Source: Pelagibius sp048268885
Lineage (GTDB): Bacteria > Pseudomonadota > Alphaproteobacteria > Kiloniellales > Kiloniellaceae
Direction of reading: 5' to 3'
DNA length: 64,000 bases
Assembly: GCA_048268885.1 (NCBI GenBank)
Contig: JBLWUP010000033.1
Location: 5,510 to 69,509, forward strand
The translations under genes were made by a program, and so were the position numbers. The notes under the pieces are model-generated. The model made no database searches, was not told the origin of the DNA, and saw only the letters and a list, made by a program, of their open reading frames with translations. Shown piece after piece: positions 25,514-35,112 of the stretch. How positions within the stretch are numbered: the first letter of the stretch is position 1; each line of letters begins with the position of its first letter.

Positions 25514-26479
25514 TCAGGCGGCGAGGCGCGCGTCGAGGCCGGCCTGGGGGTCGAGCCCCAGCATGAGGTTCATGTTCTGCACCGCCGCGCCGGAAGCGCC
25601 CTTGCCCAGGTTGTCCAGCACCGCGGCCAGCATCGCCTGGTCGCCGGCGGCATTGCCGAAGACGTAGAGGCGCATCTCGTTGGTGCCGTTCAGGCCCTCG
25701 GGATCTAGGTCTTCCTGGCTCCCGCTTTCCTCCGCCGTGGCGACACTGACAAAGCCCTGGCCGGCGTAGTGATCGGCCAGCGCCCCGCGCAGGTCTGCCG
25801 GAGACGGCTTGCCCGGCAGGGCCCAGAGCTGCAGCGGCACCTGCACCAGCATGCCTTTGTAGTAGCTGCCGACGGCGGGCACGAACAGCGGCGCGTGGTC
25901 CAGGCCGCCGTGCCGGCGCATCTCCGGCAGGTGCTTGTGGGCCAGGCCCAGGGCATAGGCACGGTAGGCGACCTTGAGATGATCCGACGCCGCCGCGTCC
26001 TCATATCGGCGGATCAGATTCTTGCCGCCGCCGGAATAGCCGGACACCGCGTTGACGGTGACGGGGAAGTCGCGCGGCAGCAGCCCGGCGTCAACCAGAG
26101 GCCGGATGATCGCGATGGCGCCGGTCGAATAGCAGCCGGGGTTGCTCACCCGCTTGGCGGCGCGCACCCGGTCGGTCTGGCCGGCGTCCAGCTCGGGAAA
26201 GCCGAAGGTCCAGTCCGGGTCCGTGCGGTGGGCGGTGCTGGCGTCGATCACCCGCGTCTGTGGGTTCTCGATCAGGCTGACGGCTTCGCGGGCCGCGTCG
26301 TCGGGCAGGCAGAGGATGGCCAGGTCGGCGGCGTTCAGGGCGCGGGCCCGGGCGGCCGGGTCCTTGCGCTCGTCATCGGCCAGGCGGATCAGGCGGACAT
26401 CGGCGCGCGCCTCGAGACGCGCCCGGATCTGAAGTCCCGTGGTGCCTGCTTCGCCGTCGATGAATACCTGCGCCGTCAT
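25514..26479 (-). CDS. argC: N-acetyl-gamma-glutamyl-phosphate reductase (type 2)
   Basis: ArgC reduces N-acetylglutamyl phosphate to the semialdehyde in arginine synthesis. The 321-residue protein is the shorter, type 2 form: MTAQVFIDGEAGTTGLQIRARL holds the NADP-binding start (GxxGxxG-like), the catalytic Cys is in KRVSNPGCYSTGA at about residue 116, and the His is in LAHKHLPEMR. The ATG at 26477-26479 was chosen because the upstream extension is not conserved-looking. No other arg gene is adjacent. Confidence 0.92.
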   Translation of the reverse strand: MTAQVFIDGEAGTTGLQIRARLEARADVRLIRLADDERKDPAARARALNAADLAILCLPDDAAREAVSLIENPQTRVIDASTAHRTDPDWTFGFPELDAGQTDRVRAAKRVSNPGCYSTGAIAIIRPLVDAGLLPRDFPVTVNAVSGYSGGGKNLIRRYEDAAASDHLKVAYRAYALGLAHKHLPEMRRHGGLDHAPLFVPAVGSYYKGMLVQVPLQLWALPGKPSPADLRGALADHYAGQGFVSVATAEESGSQEDLDPEGLNGTNEMRLYVFGNAAGDQAMLAAVLDNLGKGASGAAVQNMNLMLGLDPQAGLDARLAA

Positions 26480-26814
26480 CTCTCTGATCCTGTTTTCTGT
26501 CGCGCAAATACGGGCCCGCCGCCCCACGCGGTAGGCTCCGTCCAAAATCCTGCTTGATAGGGCTTATTATTCGGTTTCCGGAGCGCGAAGTCACTGAAAT
26601 TCCGTGACACTTGCCGGGGAGCGCCGGAGCTGGACCGGATTCTAGTTGCCAGCCTGCCGCCTTCTTTGAAACCATAGGCTTACATAAGGTCTAAAACCGG
26701 TCCAGGCAGGTCCGAAAAGCCCATCCACCACAAGGACAGTTCGCCCCAGGTTCACATGGGGAGACGCATGGTCCGATCCCCATGGTGCCACCCTCGGGCG
26801 GAGGGGAGGAAACC
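26480..26814. other. Divergent gap between argC and the EF-G-like gene
   Basis: These 335 bases separate two divergent genes. A relatively AT-rich segment near 26560-26580 and a short stretch around 26670-26700 are the only likely promoter areas; no firm promoter, operator or RNA structure is seen. GGAGGGGAGG precedes the EF-G-like start. Confidence 0.5.
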
Positions 26815-28848
26815 ATGACGTCCAGATCGGTATCGGCGGCGCGCTGCGCCGCTCTCGTGGGACCCTATACCAGCGGCAAGACCACGCTGCTGGAAGCCCT
26901 GCTTCTGCAAACCGAGGCTATCCACCGCAAGGGCTCCGTCGTCGAGGGCAGCAGCGTCGGGGATTGCGTTCCCGAGGCGCGGGCCCGCCAGATGACCACT
27001 GAACCCAACTTCGCCCATTGCAGCTATCTCGGCGAGACCTGGTCCTTCATCGACTGCCCCGGCTCCATCGAGCTGTCGCAGGACACCCATAGCGCGCTGA
27101 TGGGGGTCGACGTCGCCGTTGTCGTCGCCTCGCCGGAGCCTGAGCGCAGCCTGACGCTGGCGCCGATCTTCAAGTTTCTCGACGACTACCAGATCCCGCA
27201 CATTCTCTTCGTCAACAAGATGGACAAATCGACGGCGCGCGTGCGCGACCTGCTGGAATCGCTGCAGTCGGTATCCGACCGGCCGCTCGTGCTGCGGCAG
27301 GTGCCGATCCGCGACGGCGAGGAGGTCACCGGCTTCGTCGATTTGGTCAGCGAGCGGGCCTGGCGCTACAACCTCGACAAGCAGTCCGAACTGATCGAGA
27401 TGCCGGAGCAGATCAAGGACCGCGAGACCGAGGCGCGGCAGGAACTGCTGGAATCCCTGGCCGATTTCGATGACAGCCTGCTGGAGCAGCTGCTCGAGGA
27501 CAAGGTGCCGGCGCCGGACGAGATCTACGACCAGATCGGCAAGGATCTGGCCGGGGACCTCATCGTGCCCGTGCTCTTCGGCTCCGCCGACCAGGGCCAC
27601 GGCATCAACCGCCTGCTGAAGGCGCTGCGCCACGACACGCCCGAGCCGGCGGCCACCGCCGCGCGCCTCGGCGTGCCGGACGGAAGCGACTTCGCCGCCA
27701 GCGTCATCCGCAGCCACCATGCCCCGCACACCGGAAAGATGTCGATCGCCCGCATCTGGCGCGGCGGCGTGAAGGACGGTGACACCCTGGGCGAGGAGCG
27801 GATCTCCGGCCTCTACCACCTGATGGGCGGCGACAGCCAGAAGATCGACAGCGCCGGCGTCGGCGAGCTGGTCGCGCTGGGCCGCATGGAGGCGGTCGCG
27901 ACCGGCGATCTGCTGACCGAAAACGGGCCCGTGAGCGATGCCGGCCTGCTGTGGCCGGAGACGCCGAAGCCGGTCTTCAGCCTCGCCATCCGGCCGCACA
28001 ACCGCCAGGACGAAGTGAAGCTGACGGCGAGCCTGGCCAAGCTGGTCGAGGAGGATCCCTCGCTGGTGCTGGAGCACAACGACGACACCAACGAGATGCT
28101 CCTGCGCGGCCAGGGCGACATCCATCTGAAGCTGGCGGTCGACCGACTGAAGAACCGCTTCAACGTGGAGGTCGACGCGGCGCGCCCGCAGACCGCCTAC
28201 AAGGAGACCATCCGCAAGGGCACCAAGCAGCACTCCCGCTTCAAGCGCCAGACCGGCGGCCACGGCCAGTTCGGCGACGTCCAGGTGGAGATCAATCCCC
28301 TGCCGCGCGGCAAGGGCTTCGAGTTCGTCGACAAGGTGGTCGGCGGCGCCGTGCCGCGCCAGTACATCGGCGCCGTGGAGCACGGGGCCAAGGAGTACCT
28401 CTCGCGCGGACCGCTCGGCTTTCCGGTGGTCGACGTCTCGGTGACGCTGTTCGACGGCCAGCACCATTCGGTGGACTCCTCCGACCAGGCGTTCAAGACC
28501 GTCGGCCGCCTGGCCATGGCCGAGGGCATGCCGCAGTGCGAGCCGGTGCTGCTGGAGCCGATCTACGAGGTCACCATCTCGGTGCCCAGCGAGTTCACCA
28601 ACAAGGTGCACTCCCTGGTTTCGGGCCGGCGCGGCCAGATCCTCGGCTTCGAGATGCAGGCGGGCTGGAAGGGCTGGGATGCCCTGAAGTGCCACCTGCC
28701 GGAGGCCGAACTGCAGGACCTGATCATCGAGCTGCGCTCGCTGACCGTCGGGGTCGGCAGCTTCGACTGGCGTTTCGACCACCTGCAGGAACTGACCGGC
28801 AAGCTGGCCGACCAGGTCATCGCCCAGCGCCAGGGCGGCGAGGCCTGA
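26815..28848 (+). CDS. EF-G paralogue (EF-G2-like GTPase)
   Basis: This 677-residue translational GTPase is related to elongation factor G. The G1 loop reads GPYTSGKTTLLEALL instead of GHVDHGKTT, G3 is DCPG rather than DTPG, and G4 is NKMD. Domain II and IV-V are recognisable (GQGDIHLKLAVDRL, GGHGQFGDVQVEINPLPRGKGFEF split over two strands, VGVGSFDWRFDH). Such EF-G-like paralogues occur in many alphaproteobacteria; they are thought to act in ribosome recycling or under stress, but this one is not characterised. The ATG at 26815 follows a very strong GGAGGGGAGG site; an earlier start is unlikely. The canonical fusA is expected elsewhere. Confidence 0.9.
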   Translation: MTSRSVSAARCAALVGPYTSGKTTLLEALLLQTEAIHRKGSVVEGSSVGDCVPEARARQMTTEPNFAHCSYLGETWSFIDCPGSIELSQDTHSALMGVDVAVVVASPEPERSLTLAPIFKFLDDYQIPHILFVNKMDKSTARVRDLLESLQSVSDRPLVLRQVPIRDGEEVTGFVDLVSERAWRYNLDKQSELIEMPEQIKDRETEARQELLESLADFDDSLLEQLLEDKVPAPDEIYDQIGKDLAGDLIVPVLFGSADQGHGINRLLKALRHDTPEPAATAARLGVPDGSDFAASVIRSHHAPHTGKMSIARIWRGGVKDGDTLGEERISGLYHLMGGDSQKIDSAGVGELVALGRMEAVATGDLLTENGPVSDAGLLWPETPKPVFSLAIRPHNRQDEVKLTASLAKLVEEDPSLVLEHNDDTNEMLLRGQGDIHLKLAVDRLKNRFNVEVDAARPQTAYKETIRKGTKQHSRFKRQTGGHGQFGDVQVEINPLPRGKGFEFVDKVVGGAVPRQYIGAVEHGAKEYLSRGPLGFPVVDVSVTLFDGQHHSVDSSDQAFKTVGRLAMAEGMPQCEPVLLEPIYEVTISVPSEFTNKVHSLVSGRRGQILGFEMQAGWKGWDALKCHLPEAELQDLIIELRSLTVGVGSFDWRFDHLQELTGKLADQVIAQRQGGEA

Positions 28849-28888
28849 CCCTCTGAAGAGGCCCGAAACCTGAAGAGGCCTGAAACGG

Positions 28889-28924
28889 CCCCTCCCGCGT
28901 CCTCCACCGGCGGCGCGGGAGGGG
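28889..28924 (+). terminator. Hairpin terminator after the EF-G-like gene
   Basis: CCCCTCCCGCG (28889-28899) pairs perfectly with CGCGGGAGGGG (28914-28924) around a 14-base loop and is followed by TTGCTCTTCT. It ends the EF-G-like gene 40 bases after its stop. Confidence 0.75.
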
Positions 28925-29075
28925 TTGCTCTTCTGTGCATAATAAAATTTAGAAAGACTATAATGTAACTTGTAATTATCTGTTAAGTAACTATATCTTC
29001 TCCAAAAATCAATCTTCGCCGGGCCGTGAGGGGACCGCCCGGCCGGACCGCTGATGTATTGAAGGAGAGGTAGAA

Positions 29076-29543
29076 ATGCAGATCAATACCGGGATCGCCG
29101 CCGCCGACCGCGCCAGCATCGCCGACAGCCTGTCGCATCTCTTGGCCGACACCTACACGCTGTACCTGAAGACCCATAACTTCCACTGGAACGTCACCGG
29201 CCCGATGTTCCAGACCCTGCACATCATGTTCGAGCAGCAGTACACCGAGCTGTGGAACGCGCTCGACGAGGTGGCGGAGCGCATCCGCGCGCTGGGCCAG
29301 CCGGCGCCGGGCAGTTACGCCGCCTTCGCCAAGCTGACCTCCATCGAGGAAGAGGAGGGCGTGCCGGAAGCCAAGGAGATGATCCGCCAGCTGGTGGCCG
29401 GCCACGAAGCCGTCGCCAAGACCGCGCGCTCGATCTTTCCCGCCGCCGAGGAAGGCCACGACGAGGTGACCGCGGACCTGCTGACGCAGCGCATGACGGT
29501 GCACGAGAAGACCGCCTGGATGCTGCGCTCGCTGCTCGACTGA
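29076..29543 (+). CDS. dps: Dps-family ferritin-like DNA-protection protein
   Basis: Dps forms a 12-subunit shell that oxidises iron with hydrogen peroxide and may bind DNA. The 155-residue protein has the intersubunit ferroxidase motif LKTHNFHWNVTGPMFQTLHIMFE at about 32-54 (His, His, Asp/Glu ligands; shown in two parts by NFHWNV and LHIMFEQQ). The terminal helix is KTAWMLRSLLD. GAAGGAGAGG precedes the ATG and the upstream 60 bases are AT-rich, which fits a strong stress-controlled promoter. No operator consensus is recognised. Confidence 0.92.
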   Translation: MQINTGIAAADRASIADSLSHLLADTYTLYLKTHNFHWNVTGPMFQTLHIMFEQQYTELWNALDEVAERIRALGQPAPGSYAAFAKLTSIEEEEGVPEAKEMIRQLVAGHEAVAKTARSIFPAAEEGHDEVTADLLTQRMTVHEKTAWMLRSLLD

Positions 29544-29589
29544 GCCGGGCGCCGCGGCAAGCCCCGCGTCGCGGTGAGAAGAAAGAAGG

Positions 29590-31053
29590 TTAGGCCGGCA
29601 TCGCCAGCAGGGCGCTGTCGGCCTGCGCCTGTTTGGCGGGCAGGCTGAAGCTCACCTTGGTGCCCTCGCCCACGACGCTTTCCAGCGTGAAGCGGCCGCC
29701 GTGCATCTCGACCAGCGACTTGGCGATCGGCAGGCCCAGACCGGTGCCGCCGAAGCGCCGCGCGTAGGTGTTCTCCACCTGGCCGAAGGGGGTCAGCACT
29801 TTCTCGATGTCCGCCGGGTCGATGCCGATGCCGGTGTCGGCGACGGTGAACTGCAGGGAGCCGTCGGCATTGTTGCCGAGCCAGACGCTGATCCTGCCGC
29901 CTTCGCCGGTGAACTTCACCGCGTTGGACAGCAGGTTGATGAGCACCTGCTTGATGCGCCGTTCGTCGCCGTAGCCTACCGGCAGTTCGCCGGAGATATT
30001 GGAGACCAGCTCCACCCGCTGCGCCTCGGCCTGCTGTTCGACCAGGCGCAGGCAGCTTTCCAATAGATCGACGGGGTCGAACGCCTCGATTTCCAGCGGC
30101 AGCTCCCCGGCCTCGACCTTTGACATGTCGAGCACGTCGTCGACGATGTTCAGCAGGTGACGGCCCGACGACCAGATGCTGTCGGCGTACTCGCGCCGGG
30201 TCTCGTCGGTGTTGGCGCCCGGCAGCTGGGTCTTGAGAATCTCCGAGAAGCCGAGGATGGCGTTCAGCGGTGTGCGCAACTCGTGGCTCATGGTGGCCAG
30301 GAACTCGGACTTCAGGCGGTTGGCCTCCTCGGCGCGGGCGGCGGCGCGGGCCAGGTCCAGGTTCTTCACATAGTGGCGCTTGGTCTGGCGCTCGCTGCGC
30401 CAGACGCCGAAGATCAGCAGCAGGTAGAGCAGCAGGAAGGTGCCGCCGACCACCACCTGCAGCACGGTCTGGCGGCGGTGGATCTTCGCCAGCAGGTCGG
30501 TGACGTCGTAGTAGACCTCGAAGACGCCTTCGATGCTGCCGGAGGCCGAGGTGATCGGCACGTAGCTGGCCAGCACGTCGCGGTCCTCCACCGTCTGTTC
30601 GAAGGCGCTGAAGGTGTCGCGGTGGGTCAGCTCGCTGGCCTTGTGGCCGGTGCGCGCGGCCAGGAAGCCGCTGTTGGCGCTCTTGTCCTCGCCGATCTGG
30701 GCCAGCTCGGTGGAGAAGACGGTCAGGCCGTTCTGGTCGTAGATCTTGATCTTCAGGATGGAGAGGTCGCGCATCCGGGTGATGAGGCTGTCGCGGATGG
30801 CCAGGGTTTCCGGATGCTTGCGGGTCGCTTCGGGGGTCAGAAAATGGGCCGTGGTCAGGAAGCCGGCATGGGCGTCCCACACGACGTTGGAGAAGATCTG
30901 CGCCACCGCGATGTTGCTGCGCTCCGCCATCGCGTTCAGGTCGTCGCTCGCGATCTGCTTGTACATGCTGATCAGCAGCATGCTGGCGGCGATCACGACG
31001 AGCCCTGCGAAGAGCGCGAATCGCTTGGTGAGGGAAAGGGACAGATCCGCCAT
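29590..31053 (-). CDS. Orphan membrane sensor histidine kinase
   Basis: This 487-residue kinase has an N-terminal membrane helix (about 12-30), a periplasmic sensor region of about 160 residues, and a second helix at about 190-210 (LQVVVGGTFLLLYLLLIFGV). The HisKA site FLATMSHELRTPLNAILGFSE lies at about 250, followed by the ATPase boxes NLLSNAVKFTGEGG, DTGIGIDPADI and GGTGLGLPIAKSLVEMHGG. The periplasmic part looks Cache-like (helix, long strand region with STELAQIGEDKS), but I cannot name its ligand. No response regulator is adjacent, so it probably signals to a partner elsewhere. It converges with dps. Confidence 0.9.
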   Translation of the reverse strand: MADLSLSLTKRFALFAGLVVIAASMLLISMYKQIASDDLNAMAERSNIAVAQIFSNVVWDAHAGFLTTAHFLTPEATRKHPETLAIRDSLITRMRDLSILKIKIYDQNGLTVFSTELAQIGEDKSANSGFLAARTGHKASELTHRDTFSAFEQTVEDRDVLASYVPITSASGSIEGVFEVYYDVTDLLAKIHRRQTVLQVVVGGTFLLLYLLLIFGVWRSERQTKRHYVKNLDLARAAARAEEANRLKSEFLATMSHELRTPLNAILGFSEILKTQLPGANTDETRREYADSIWSSGRHLLNIVDDVLDMSKVEAGELPLEIEAFDPVDLLESCLRLVEQQAEAQRVELVSNISGELPVGYGDERRIKQVLINLLSNAVKFTGEGGRISVWLGNNADGSLQFTVADTGIGIDPADIEKVLTPFGQVENTYARRFGGTGLGLPIAKSLVEMHGGRFTLESVVGEGTKVSFSLPAKQAQADSALLAMPA

Positions 31054-31210
31054 CGCGGGGGGTGGCCTCGGGGGTCCTGGTAATTTTATTTCGCCGGATC
31101 GGCACTACGCCGTCATTGCTGGATATCAAACCCCGCTTTCCAATTCATTAACCTTGCCGGGAATAATCCCTCAGGTTGTCCCGTAACTCTTGTGGGGCTG
31201 CGCCTTTCGG

Positions 31211-31250
31211 GCCGCCTCGCGTTTAGTTGAGCGGCCTCGCGTTTAGTTGA
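31211..31250. repeat. Two tandem 20-bp repeats upstream of msrP
   Basis: GCCGCCTCGCGTTTAGTTGA (31211-31230) is repeated at once at 31231-31250 with one substitution (GCGG). The pair ends 81 bases before the msrP ATG, in the gap between the divergent kinase and msrP, and could be a double binding site for a regulator or a recent duplication. Confidence 0.72.
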
Positions 31251-31331
31251 ATTGTGAGTGTTCAGCCCCCGGGTTACCTCCTAGGGCAGTATCACCAGCA
31301 GTCCCAGCAGCCATCAGGGAGCAGGCATCGC

Positions 31332-32321
31332 ATGTTGATCCGGATCAAGCGCGGGTGGGAGATTCCCGAATCCCAGGCGACGCCCGAGGACGTATTCCTT
31401 AACCGCCGCCGTCTTTTGAAGGCCGCGGCCGCCGGCCCCCTGTTGCTCGGCGCCGGCGGGCTGCTGGCGGCTTGCGACGACATGCCCGCCGAAGCCGCCG
31501 CGAGCGATGACCCCTCGGCCGGGCTCTATCCGGTGGGGCGCAATCCCGACTACATGCTGGACCGCCCGATCACCGACGAGGGCCTCGCCACCACCTACAA
31601 CAACTACTACGAGTTCGGCTCGTCGAAGAACATCTGGCAGAAGGCCCAGGCCCTGCCGATCCGGCCCTGGACCGTGACCCTGGACGGCATGGTCGAGCAG
31701 CCCATGGAGATCGGCATCGACGACCTCTTGGCCAAGATGCCGCTGGAGGAGCGGGTCTACCGCCACCGCTGCGTCGAGGCCTGGTCCATGGCGGTGCCCT
31801 ACAGCGGCTTCCCGCTAAAGGCCCTGGTCGATCTCGCCCGTCCGCTGTCCTCGGCGAAGTACGTGAAGATGACCACCTTCCAGGACACCGACGTGGCCGG
31901 CGGCCAGCGCGCCGCCTGGTACCCCTGGCCCTACGTCGAGGGGTTGACCATGGCCGAGGCGACCCATCACCTGGCCTTCATCGCGACCGGCCTCTACGGC
32001 AAGCCGATCCCCAAGCAGAACGGCGCGCCGCTGCGCCTCGCCGTGCCCTGGAAGTACGGCTTCAAGCACGTGAAGGGCATCGTGCGCTTCGAGTTCACCG
32101 ACCAGCGGCCGAAATCCTTCTGGGAGGAGATCCAGGCCAGCGAATACGGCTTCTGGGCCAACGTGAACCCGGAGGTGCCGCATCCGCGCTGGAGCCAGGC
32201 CACCGAGCGGGTGCTGGGCAGCGACGAGCGGGTGCCGACCCTGCTGTACAACGGCTACGCCGACTACGTGGCCGACCTCTACAAGGGCATGGACCCGAAG
32301 AAGGACGCGCTCTTCATGTAG
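31332..32321 (+). CDS. msrP: Protein-methionine-sulfoxide reductase molybdoenzyme subunit
   Basis: MsrP repairs oxidised methionines of periplasmic proteins with a molybdopterin centre. The 329-residue protein has a twin-arginine signal (NRRRLLKAAAAGPLLLGAGG) for folded export after cofactor insertion. The Mo-binding Cys is in YRHRCVEAWSMAVPYSGF at about residue 146. The C-terminal region DPKKDALFM is typical of the family. Its membrane heme partner MsrQ is normally encoded next door but is absent here; the next gene is a LysR regulator. GGGAGCAGG precedes the ATG chosen. The cofactor genes moaD, moaE, moeA and mobB are in this window. Confidence 0.92.
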   Translation: MLIRIKRGWEIPESQATPEDVFLNRRRLLKAAAAGPLLLGAGGLLAACDDMPAEAAASDDPSAGLYPVGRNPDYMLDRPITDEGLATTYNNYYEFGSSKNIWQKAQALPIRPWTVTLDGMVEQPMEIGIDDLLAKMPLEERVYRHRCVEAWSMAVPYSGFPLKALVDLARPLSSAKYVKMTTFQDTDVAGGQRAAWYPWPYVEGLTMAEATHHLAFIATGLYGKPIPKQNGAPLRLAVPWKYGFKHVKGIVRFEFTDQRPKSFWEEIQASEYGFWANVNPEVPHPRWSQATERVLGSDERVPTLLYNGYADYVADLYKGMDPKKDALFM

Positions 32322-32362
32322 GGCGCGCGCCCGACCTACGAATTCCTCCAGAACGCCTCCAC

Positions 32363-32400
32363 GGCCCGTGATTCCCCCAGGGAGCGCGGGCCTTTCTTTT
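32363..32400 (+). terminator. Weak hairpin after msrP
   Basis: GGCCCG (32363-32368) pairs with CGGGCC (32387-32392), followed by TTTCTTTT. The stem is short and the loop large, so this is a tentative terminator for msrP. Confidence 0.5.
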
Positions 32401-32424
32401 GGCCGATCTATCCGCCGGAGCCCC

Positions 32425-32620
32425 AAAAGAAAAATGCCGGGCCACGAGGGCCCGGCAAGTTGAACAGGGAGGCTTCACGTCTGGGAGACGTAGGACCTAA
32501 AAAGGCCCTTCTCTGAGCGGGGGGCGCTCAGAACACGTTCACCGGCATCAGCCGGAGGAAACTCGGGGGATGCTGCGTCGCAACATCCGATGACCTGAAG
32601 ATAGGGATTTGAGTTTCTTT
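32425..32620 (-). ncRNA. Probable structured small RNA downstream of the LysR gene
   Basis: On the minus strand this gene-free stretch forms a chain of hairpins: 32568-32587 (GGAUGUUGC/GCAGCAUCC), 32542-32555, 32513-32531 (CUGAGCG arms), 32478-32490, and a terminator stem TGCCGGGCC/GGCCCGGCA (32435-32443, 32449-32457) that runs straight into TTTTTCTTTT. In the first hairpin one base pair is a G-U wobble only if the minus strand is transcribed; on the plus strand it is a C-A mismatch. This supports the strand. Together with the U tract it looks like a real small RNA, perhaps processed from the LysR transcript. I recognise no known RNA family. The 5' end is not defined. Confidence 0.6.
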
Positions 32621-32758
32621 TACTACATACATTCGGACAGTGGTGATATGCGGGCGGCGCATAGCTGTCTAAGTACATGACAAATATATGAAAAATTGGT
32701 CTGCTGACCCCCTGAATCGGGGCCTCAGCTATGACACCGGGACCGTGTGGAATAACAC

Positions 32759-33700
32759 TCAGAAGTTGGATTCGGCAACTTTACGTAGCAGGAAGTCCCG
32801 GAACACCGAGATCCGCTTGGAGCGCCGCATCTCCTCCGCATAGACGAAATAGGCGTCGAACTGTGGCCCGGAAAGCTCCGGCAGCACCTGCACCAGATCC
32901 GGATTGGCCGCGGCCATGAACTCCGGCAGGGCGCCGATCCCGGCCCCCGACTGCACCGCCTTCATGACGCCGTAGACGTTGTTCACGGTCATCGAGGCGC
33001 GGCGCAGCTGGCCGTCCTTGTAGCCGACGCGCAGCAGCCAGTTCACGTCCGGCACCGGCGGGCGCACGTCCTCGCCGTAGACCACGATGCGGTGCTTATC
33101 CAGGTCCTTGGCGGTCTGCGGCACGCCGTTCTTCTTGATGTAGCTGGCGGCGGCGTAGATGTGCATGTGCACGGTCATGAGGTGGCGCTGGATTAGGTCC
33201 GCCTGGCGCGGCGGCGAGAAGCGCACCGCCAGGTCGGCCTCGCGCATGGACAGGTCCACCTCGCGGTCGAGCAGCAGCAGGTGGCACTCGATCTCCGGGT
33301 AGACGTCGATGAATTCGTTCATCCGCGCGGCCAGCCAGTGGGAGCCGAAGGCCACGGTGGTGGTGATCTTCAAGGGGCCCTTGGGGCGGTCCTTGCTTTC
33401 GGTCAGCTGGGCCTCGGTCATGGCCAGCTTGCCGAAGACCTCGTGGGCCGTGCGGTACAGCAGCTCGCCCTGCTCGGTGAGGATCAGGCCGCGGGCGTGG
33501 CGGTGGAACAGGGGGACCTTGAGGCTGTCCTCCAGGGCCGAGATCTGGCGGCTCACCGCCGACTGGCTGAGGTTCAGCAGCTCGCCGGCATGGGTGAAGC
33601 TGCCCGCCTCCGCCACCGCGTGGAAGATGCGCAGCTTGTCCCAATCCATAATGGTGGCCCCGAGCCCCCGCTTCTGGGGCAGGCCAACATCGTCCAACAT
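32759..33700 (-). CDS. LysR-family transcriptional regulator
   Basis: This 313-residue DNA-binding regulator has an N-terminal winged helix-turn-helix (MDWDKLRIFHAVAEAGSFT, then NLSQSAVSRQISALEDSL and VPLFHRHARGLILTEQG) and the type 2 periplasmic-binding-like effector domain. The ATG at 33698-33700 was selected for its AGGAGG ribosome site. It lies 144 bases downstream of trxB on the same strand, and the lysR-trxB pairing recurs in related bacteria, which hints at redox-linked control. The effector is unknown. The putative small RNA lies just downstream on the same strand. Confidence 0.9.
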   Translation of the reverse strand: MLDDVGLPQKRGLGATIMDWDKLRIFHAVAEAGSFTHAGELLNLSQSAVSRQISALEDSLKVPLFHRHARGLILTEQGELLYRTAHEVFGKLAMTEAQLTESKDRPKGPLKITTTVAFGSHWLAARMNEFIDVYPEIECHLLLLDREVDLSMREADLAVRFSPPRQADLIQRHLMTVHMHIYAAASYIKKNGVPQTAKDLDKHRIVVYGEDVRPPVPDVNWLLRVGYKDGQLRRASMTVNNVYGVMKAVQSGAGIGALPEFMAAANPDLVQVLPELSGPQFDAYFVYAEEMRRSKRISVFRDFLLRKVAESNF

Positions 33701-33844
33701 GGTCGCCTCCTGGGGCGCTGTGGCGGCCGGCGATGCGGCGGCCAATTCCCGCCACGGCGGCGGGAAATTAAGGAATAGAGGTCTTACGGCGGGGAAAGCC
33801 CCCGATAAACCGCGAATCAGTATAGGTCAGAGGGGTTAAGGAGG

Positions 33845-34816
<972 letters not shown>

Positions 34817-35112
34817 GACAGGGGGACTCCAGACTCGGGGATTGCTCTTGGAAAATAGAGACGCCGGCGGGGGGTCGCAAGGCGGCGAAACGCCGCTTTC
34901 TGTGGATGGCGCCTGTGGAGGCGTTTTTTTGGAGGATGCTTTTGGGGGATGCTTCTTAGGGCGAGGGCTTGCGCGGGCCGCAGGGCAGAGTTCGACATAG
35001 AACATGTGTAAAATGTGGCCCTTGTGTATAATCTGGCGCTCGCTCTCGTCTCCTTCTTGAAGGTTCCGCCCATGATCACCGCAGGACGCAGGCGCTGCCT
35101 GCCGGCGCCGGC

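Noticed and set aside
32475..32678. A 67-codon open frame on the minus strand in the gap after msrP
   Set aside because: Its sequence has no family feature or ribosome site and overlaps the hairpin series; the RNA interpretation fits better.
34860..35112. An N-terminal extension of trxB running to 35137
   Set aside because: The extension is Pro/Lys/Ser-rich low complexity, and the family's FAD-binding start follows the ATG at 34816 directly.
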